From Pirellulales bacterium (GTDB lineage: Bacteria; Planctomycetota; Planctomycetia; Pirellulales; JACPPG01): 56,626 nucleotides of DNA. The notes below the pieces were generated by a model, which saw only the letters and a list, made by a program, of their open reading frames with translations, was not told where the DNA came from and ran no database searches. The DNA lies in assembly GCA_035546535.1 (NCBI GenBank), contig DASZWQ010000048.1, positions 1-56,626 on the forward strand, in the 5' to 3' direction. Position numbers and translations under genes: made by a program. Shown piece after piece: positions 50,646 to 56,626 of the stretch (its first letter is position 1; each line of letters begins with the position of its first letter).

Positions 50646-51113
50646 TTATTGCATCGCTCGGCGCTCGATCATCAATTCGCCCTTGTCAGGCAGATAGACG
50701 TATTTGCTGTCGTCCGGCAGCTCGGGCAGGTTGATGTTGTTCGCCTGCACGATGTCACGCATGAAAACCTCGTGCGATTTCGGCAGCTCGCCGTGCTCTC
50801 CCTTATACAGATTCATGGCGTGCTCGAGGTTCAAAAAGATCGCCCGATCCTGGATACGCAGATAGGTACTTGTGGGTGTGGCCAGGACGCCCTTACCGAT
50901 CTCCTTGGCCGCGATTCCTTTCTTGGTCAGGTCCTCGGATGCCTTTTCTTGCACCGGAGCGGCCGGCGGGGGCGTGATGGCTGGCGGCAATGGCGCCGGG
51001 GGACCGCTGCCGGCCGTAGCTGCGGGGGGCGAAGCGCCTGGACCAGATGCCGCGTCGCCGCAGCCCAGGATCAGGGAGACCGCACTCAACAGAAGAAGGT
51101 GGCAGCTTTTCAT
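50646..51113 (-). CDS. Small lipoprotein of unknown function
   Basis: 155 residues from ATG 51113. Signal and lipobox: HLLLLSAVSLILGCGD. A P/A-rich linker (about 25-62) precedes a C-terminal globular part with RAIFLNLEHAMNLYKGEHGE and LPELPDDSKYVYLPDKGELM. The latter resembles the C-terminal part of type II secretion pseudopilin-like proteins (short helix then KGxxP), common in planctomycetes. Function not known. Convergent with tsaB. Confidence 0.78.
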   Translation of the reverse strand: MKSCHLLLLSAVSLILGCGDAASGPGASPPAATAGSGPPAPLPPAITPPPAAPVQEKASEDLTKKGIAAKEIGKGVLATPTSTYLRIQDRAIFLNLEHAMNLYKGEHGELPKSHEVFMRDIVQANNINLPELPDDSKYVYLPDKGELMIERRAMQ

Positions 51114-51192
51114 GTTCGCTCCCCGAGTAAGTTGCACCTATTGTGCAGCCGTGCGGGCGACGAATCCAGTGCTTGGATTCCAAAAGCAAATA

Positions 51193-51323
51193 CATCCGCA
51201 GATTACGCAGATGGACGCAGATTTTTGACGAAGCAGGCGTCATGGTGATGCTTGCTTTTCTCGTCTTTTCAATGTTATCTGCGGAATCTGTGCAATCTGT
51301 GGACGTGTTTTCGTGTTTTTTTC
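51193..51323. repeat. Inverted repeat ATCCGCAGATTACGCAGAT
   Basis: ATCCGCAGATTACGCAGATG (51194-51213) faces ATCTGCGGAATCTGTGCAAT (51278-51297), followed by a T-rich run. It lies between surE and the lipoprotein gene. It is probably a dispersed repeat, possibly a transcription end. Confidence 0.6.
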
Positions 51324-51329
51324 CTGCAC

Positions 51330-52088
51330 TCAGAGCTTCAAGTCCCACGCGCGCATCGGGTCAAGCAGCTCGTGGCGCGTGAGGTCGAAATCCAACGGCG
51401 TTACCGTCACATAACCGGCCTCCAGGGCGGTGAGGTCGGTTTCGTGGGCTCCGCGGCGCGGCGGTGGGTCGCTGGTCGCCCAATAGTAATTGCGGCCGCG
51501 CGGATCGGTGCGCTTCTCGAAATGCTCGCCGTAACGCTCTATGCCCATCGGCACCACCTTCACCCCTTTGGGGCTCGTCAGGGCGGGCGTCGGGATATTG
51601 ATGTTGAACAGCTGCGAGCGATCTCCTTTGCGGGCCAGGATCTGCTTGATGACGCCCACGGCCATGGCGGCGGCGCGATCGAAGTCGGCGGTCTCGCTGA
51701 ATTCGAGTGAAACGGCAATGCTCGTGATCCCGAAAAAAGCACCTTCGATCGCGGCGGCGACGGTGCCGGAGTAAAGGACATTGATCCCCGCGTTCAGTCC
51801 GCCGTTGATGCCGCTGACGACCAGTGTGGGCCGGTTTCGGCAGAACTCGAAAATGCCCAGCTTGACGCAATCGGCCGGGCTTCCCTCGACAGCCCAGCCG
51901 CGGCTGCGTTTTCCTTCGAAGACTTCTTTGACAACCAGTGGGCTCAGGAAGGTGATCGAATGGCCTACCCCACTCTGCTCGGTGGCTGGCGAGACGACGG
52001 TGACGTCGCCCAGCTTGACGAGCTCTTGTTCCAGGGCCGCCAGGCCAGGTGCGTAGATTCCATCGTCGTTGGTCAGAAGTATTTGCAC
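51330..52088 (-). CDS. surE: 5-prime/3-prime-nucleotidase SurE
   Basis: 252 residues. QILLTNDDGIYAPGLAALEQ (metal ligands D8, D9), SPATEQSGVGHSIT, SGINGGLNAGINVLYSGTVA and EGAFFGITSIAVSLE are SurE motifs. It dephosphorylates nucleoside monophosphates in stationary-phase stress. Divergent from guaA. Confidence 0.95.
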   Translation of the reverse strand: MQILLTNDDGIYAPGLAALEQELVKLGDVTVVSPATEQSGVGHSITFLSPLVVKEVFEGKRSRGWAVEGSPADCVKLGIFEFCRNRPTLVVSGINGGLNAGINVLYSGTVAAAIEGAFFGITSIAVSLEFSETADFDRAAAMAVGVIKQILARKGDRSQLFNINIPTPALTSPKGVKVVPMGIERYGEHFEKRTDPRGRNYYWATSDPPPRRGAHETDLTALEAGYVTVTPLDFDLTRHELLDPMRAWDLKL

Positions 52089-52215
52089 GAATGATTCTCG
52101 ATGAGAGGCGGATTAGATGCCGCTTAAGGCGGCCAATTCGTGGTCTGTCGCCCGCACTATACTGCTCGCCGCCCCTGGGGGGCAACGAACCCTATCCAAC
52201 GTTCGAAGGGAACCT

Positions 52216-52255
52216 TATAATTCGTGGTTTCACCCGGCGAAGGTCGGGCTTTTTT
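52216..52255 (+). promoter_or_regulatory. guaA promoter with small hairpin and T-run in the leader
   Basis: TATAAT at 52216-52221 is a perfect -10; no good -35 is seen. Shortly after come CCCG...CGGG (52233-52248) and six T, about 60 bases before ATG 52315. This could be a weak attenuator, but the stem is only four base pairs. Confidence 0.4.
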
Positions 52256-52314
52256 CGTTATTGGGACCTGCCGGTTGGACCGCAGCCGCGCCGTCGCTCC
52301 GAATACCATTCCAC

Positions 52315-53898
52315 ATGGCTCTGGATACCGCGATCGCGAATGCCCCCAGTCCCAGCACCACGGATGAAAAGGTGCTGGTGCTCGATTTCGGCGCGCAATA
52401 CGCGCAACTGATCGCGCGCCGCGTCCGCGAGCAGAATGTTTATTGCGAGATCGTCCGCCACGACATCACGCCCGAGCGACTCCGCGAGATCGCTCCCAAG
52501 GGGATCATCCTTTCCGGCGGACCATCGAGCGTGTATGAGCCGGGGGCGCCGCATTGCGACCCGGGCATCTTCCGCTTAGGCATTCCCGTCCTGGGAATCT
52601 GTTACGGCATGCAACTGGCCTGCGATGCCCTGGGGGGCAAGGTCAACAACGTGCAGGCGCGCGAGTTTGGCCGAGCCAATTGCGAAATCACGCGCGACGA
52701 CGATCTGCTGGCGGGCCTGCCGCGGCATACTCAGGTGTGGATGAGCCACGGCGACCAGGTGACGCAGGTCAGCCAGGACTTCGAGCCGCTGGCGGCCACG
52801 GCGACTTGCTCGATCGCGGCCGTGAAGCACAAGACCCTGCCCGTGTACGGCGTGCAGTTTCATCCCGAGGTGACGCATACGCCGCAGGGGCGCGAGATTC
52901 TGGCGAACTTCCTGCGCCGCGTCTGTCACACGACGGGCGCCTGGCAGTTGGGCGACTTTGCTCAGCAGTCGATCGAAACCATTCGACGCCGCGTGGGTGA
53001 TCGGCGCGTGATCTGCGGCCTCTCGGGGGGCGTCGATTCGTCGGTCGTGGCGGCGCTTTTGTACCAGGCGATCGGCAGCCAGCTTTCCTGCATTCTGGTC
53101 GATAACGGTCTCTTGCGCAAGGACGAAGCGGCCGCCGTGATCCGCGAATTCTCGGGCCACTTCCGCACCGATTTGCACGTGGTCAAAGCCGAGGATCGGT
53201 TCCTGGCGGCGCTTGCCGAGGTGACCGACCCGCAAGAGAAGCGCAAAACGATCGGACGCGTGTTCATCGATTGCTTTGCGGACGAAGCCGCCAAGATCGA
53301 GGGGGCTGAATTCCTGGCCCAAGGCACCTTGTATCCCGACGTGATCGAAAGTGGCGCCGCCGTCGATGGGCCGGCCGCCACGATCAAGCTTCACCACAAC
53401 GTCGGCGGATTGCCCGAAGATCTGAGCTTCGAATTGATCGAGCCTTTGCGCGACCTGTTCAAGGACGAGGTGCGCCGGCTGGGGTCGCAACTGGGTTTGC
53501 CCGATGACATTGTCTGGCGTCATCCGTTCCCGGGGCCAGGGCTAGCCGTGCGCTGTTTAGGTCCGATCACGCGCGATCGATTGGATCGGCTGCGCGAAGC
53601 GGACGCGATCGTGGTCGAGGAGATTCGTGCCGCGGGACTTTATCGGCAAACATCGCAATCGTTCGCCGTATTGCTGCCGGTGCAAAGCGTCGGCGTGATG
53701 GGCGATGCGCGGACCTACGAAGAAACGGTAGCGGTACGCTCGATCGACACCGAGGATTTCATGACCGCAGACTGGAGCCGGTTACCCTACGACCTGCTGG
53801 CGCGAATTTCGACGCGCATCATCAATGAGGTCAAAGGAGTCAACCGCGTGGTCTATGACATCAGCTCGAAGCCGCCGGCCACGATTGAATGGGAGTAG
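52315..53898 (+). CDS. guaA: GMP synthase (glutamine-hydrolysing)
   Basis: 527 residues from ATG 52315; the longer frame from 52117 crosses the promoter and was rejected. The class I amidotransferase domain has the nucleophile C96 (GICYGMQL) and HPE in QFHPEVTHT. The ATP-pyrophosphatase P-loop is [10 protein letters not shown]. It makes GMP from XMP. The C-terminal dimerisation part ends in [11 protein letters not shown], the usual end. Complete. Confidence 0.97.
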   Translation: MALDTAIANAPSPSTTDEKVLVLDFGAQYAQLIARRVREQNVYCEIVRHDITPERLREIAPKGIILSGGPSSVYEPGAPHCDPGIFRLGIPVLGICYGMQLACDALGGKVNNVQAREFGRANCEITRDDDLLAGLPRHTQVWMSHGDQVTQVSQDFEPLAATATCSIAAVKHKTLPVYGVQFHPEVTHTPQGREILANFLRRVCHTTGAWQLGDFAQQSIETIRRRVGDRRVICGLSGGVDSSVVAALLYQAIGSQLSCILVDNGLLRKDEAAAVIREFSGHFRTDLHVVKAEDRFLAALAEVTDPQEKRKTIGRVFIDCFADEAAKIEGAEFLAQGTLYPDVIESGAAVDGPAATIKLHHNVGGLPEDLSFELIEPLRDLFKDEVRRLGSQLGLPDDIVWRHPFPGPGLAVRCLGPITRDRLDRLREADAIVVEEIRAAGLYRQTSQSFAVLLPVQSVGVMGDARTYEETVAVRSIDTEDFMTADWSRLPYDLLARISTRIINEVKGVNRVVYDISSKPPATIEWE

Positions 53899-53935
53899 GC
53901 GAAGCGCGAAACGCTGAGTGCGGAGTGATGAACGG
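53899..53935. repeat. Family E repeat, half copy
   Basis: GCGAAGCGCGAAACGCTGAG plus TGCGGAGTGATGAACGG directly follows the guaA stop. It matches the left arm after groES (33184-33220). Confidence 0.65.
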
Positions 53936-54137
53936 CAGAGATTTTGTTCCGCTCTGTTGGCCAGGTTTGGAACGCACGTAGCGCGGCTTGTCATGCCAAC
54001 TTTGCCCCCCAGGCGTATTATTAGACAGGTGCCTGAGCGGTCGTTGGGCCTGGCCGAAAGTGCCCACCCGGTGCTTGAGCATCACGGAATTGCTTAACGA
54101 AAGGAGTAATCTTCGGCTCACCCACGGGGCCACACGA

Positions 54138-54461
54138 ATGCAAATTCAACTGCAAGCCTTTGGAAAAAAAGGGGGCTCGTTACGTCGAGCGATCACGAGC
54201 GACCTGACGAAGCGCGGACACGATGTGCTGTCGGTCGTCAAAAAGGTCGACTTGGAACGCAAGCCGGGCTGGGCCAAAATCGTCGGCCGGGGACTGGCCG
54301 GAGCCTTGAATATCGAATGGGACGCGAGCGCCCACATGTTGCTGGCCCGGGCCATCACTAAGGCGGGCAACAAGCCGCATAAATTGCTGGCGGTGTTCCT
54401 GGAATATCTCATCCAGCGTCACGGCAAACGCATCGCCAGCATCAACATCCAATTGCGCTAA
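54138..54461 (+). CDS. Small protein of unknown function
   Basis: 107 residues from ATG 54138. It is basic and contains RAITSDLTKRGHDVLSVVKK, GWAKIVGRGLAGALNIEWDA and AVFLEYLIQRHGKRIASINI. No family recognised, no signal or membrane span. The AAAGGAG at 54101 is too far for this ATG and has no start codon in frame, so the start is the weak part of the call. It lies 59 bases before ettA and may be co-transcribed with it. Confidence 0.6.
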   Translation: MQIQLQAFGKKGGSLRRAITSDLTKRGHDVLSVVKKVDLERKPGWAKIVGRGLAGALNIEWDASAHMLLARAITKAGNKPHKLLAVFLEYLIQRHGKRIASINIQLR

Positions 54462-54520
54462 CGGCCACCGGAAGCAGCGTGCCAGCGCAGTAACCATCGA
54501 CGGACCGCGATCAAACAAGC

Positions 54521-56194
<1,674 letters not shown>

Positions 56195-56445
56195 GCTTTG
56201 CCGCATGAATGGCCGCGGCCCGTGGCCGAAAAATGATCCGAAGCAACTTGCAAACAGTCCACAATCGTGGTGCATAATAAGAAAGGCCTTGGGCTAAAGA
56301 ATTGAGCCTGGCCTACCGACAGCGCGATATTCATCGTGCGGAAGGGATTTGATCAGGTCACTACCGTCTCGTGCGGATCGCCGAAGATTCAAGGCGGCCC
56401 AGGCGGGTCGTGGCATCCACGTCTGTTTTAGGGAGTCAGCTTTAG

Positions 56446-56619
56446 ATGACTGTGTTGCACTCGGGCTCGACCAAAAAGTTCGCTGCGGGTTGGGAAGGAA
56501 TATTCGCGCGCCGCTCGGCCAAGGGCGCCGCGGTCTTGAAAACCTCGCCCAAGGTCAAGAAGCCAAGCTCGGCCCGAAAGCCGAAGGTGGCCAAGGTAAC
56601 CAAGCGGCGGCCACGCTAG
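56446..56619 (+). CDS. Small basic protein, 57 residues
   Basis: ATG 56446, stop TAG 56617-56619, GGGAG 10 bases upstream. The start is MTVLHSGSTKKFAAGWEGIF, followed by a tail rich in Lys, Arg, Ala and Ser (KTSPKVKKPSSARKPKVAKV). I recognise this as a type of small conserved planctomycete protein with the start TVLHSGSTK, though I cannot cite a family. It is histone-like or ribosome-associated in composition. Function unknown. Separated from ettA by 251 bases with no gene. Confidence 0.7.
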   Translation: MTVLHSGSTKKFAAGWEGIFARRSAKGAAVLKTSPKVKKPSSARKPKVAKVTKRRPR

Positions 56620-56626
56620 CGCGGCG

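Overview
The window looks like a chromosomal segment of a GC-rich planctomycete, most probably of the Pirellulales/Lacipirellula type. This is an inference from gene content: a run of three secreted sulfatases, a DUF1559 protein with a prepilin-type N-terminus, a DUF1080 protein, PQQ/BamB-like and FG-GAP/VCBS secreted proteins, an LRR lipoprotein, an EF-hand lipoprotein and two large Met-zincin proteases. No rRNA, tRNA, phage, plasmid or CRISPR locus was recognised.

Layout. 1-4580 (minus): three sulfatases in one direction, the last running off the left edge. 4828-11246 (plus): a TMTC-like TPR membrane protein, a Met-zincin protease and a secreted protein of unknown function. 11278-17015 (minus): VCBS protein, Ser/Thr kinase and a small helical protein in a tight overlapping run, then DUF1080, BamB-like and a small secreted protein. 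17237-20423 (plus): LRR lipoprotein and DUF1559 protein with a strong terminator. 20540-25210: a repeat-rich island around a short-chain dehydrogenase and a thiolase, ending in an IS4-family element (23911-25184) inserted in the palindromic arm of one of the repeats. 25212-30597: EF-hand lipoprotein, CPXCG protein, GNAT-like protein, fluoride channel CrcB and beta-carbonic anhydrase. 31098-37734 (plus): a protein-quality cluster groEL-groES-groEL-dnaJ-grpE, with an excellent -24/-12 (sigma-54) promoter match before the first groEL, followed by FmdB-like and YacG zinc proteins. 37890-42832: membrane protein, then on the minus strand a pseudo-receiver, PII and a second Met-zincin. 43205-49721 (minus): phosphoesterase, YidC, MnmE, a secreted domain protein and ribokinase. 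49949-56619: TsaB, a lipoprotein, SurE, GMP synthase, a small unknown, EttA, and a 57-residue basic protein at the right edge.

How the genes work together. Housekeeping parts cover protein folding (GroEL/ES, DnaJ, GrpE), membrane insertion and tRNA modification (YidC, MnmE, TsaB), translation control (EttA) and purine metabolism (GuaA, SurE). Around them lie secreted enzymes for polysaccharide use (sulfatases, DUF1080, proteases). SDR plus thiolase suggest short-chain acyl-CoA metabolism.

Most unusual features: a PDZ domain inside the periplasmic region of YidC; a kinase plus small helical protein translationally coupled to a secreted VCBS protein; the -24/-12 promoter before groEL; an IS nested in a repeat arm, with the same repeat apparently supplying the ribosome binding site of the next lipoprotein gene; and at least four families of two-hairpin dispersed repeats. 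All start sites are my choices from ribosome-binding-site and family reasoning; no database search was possible.
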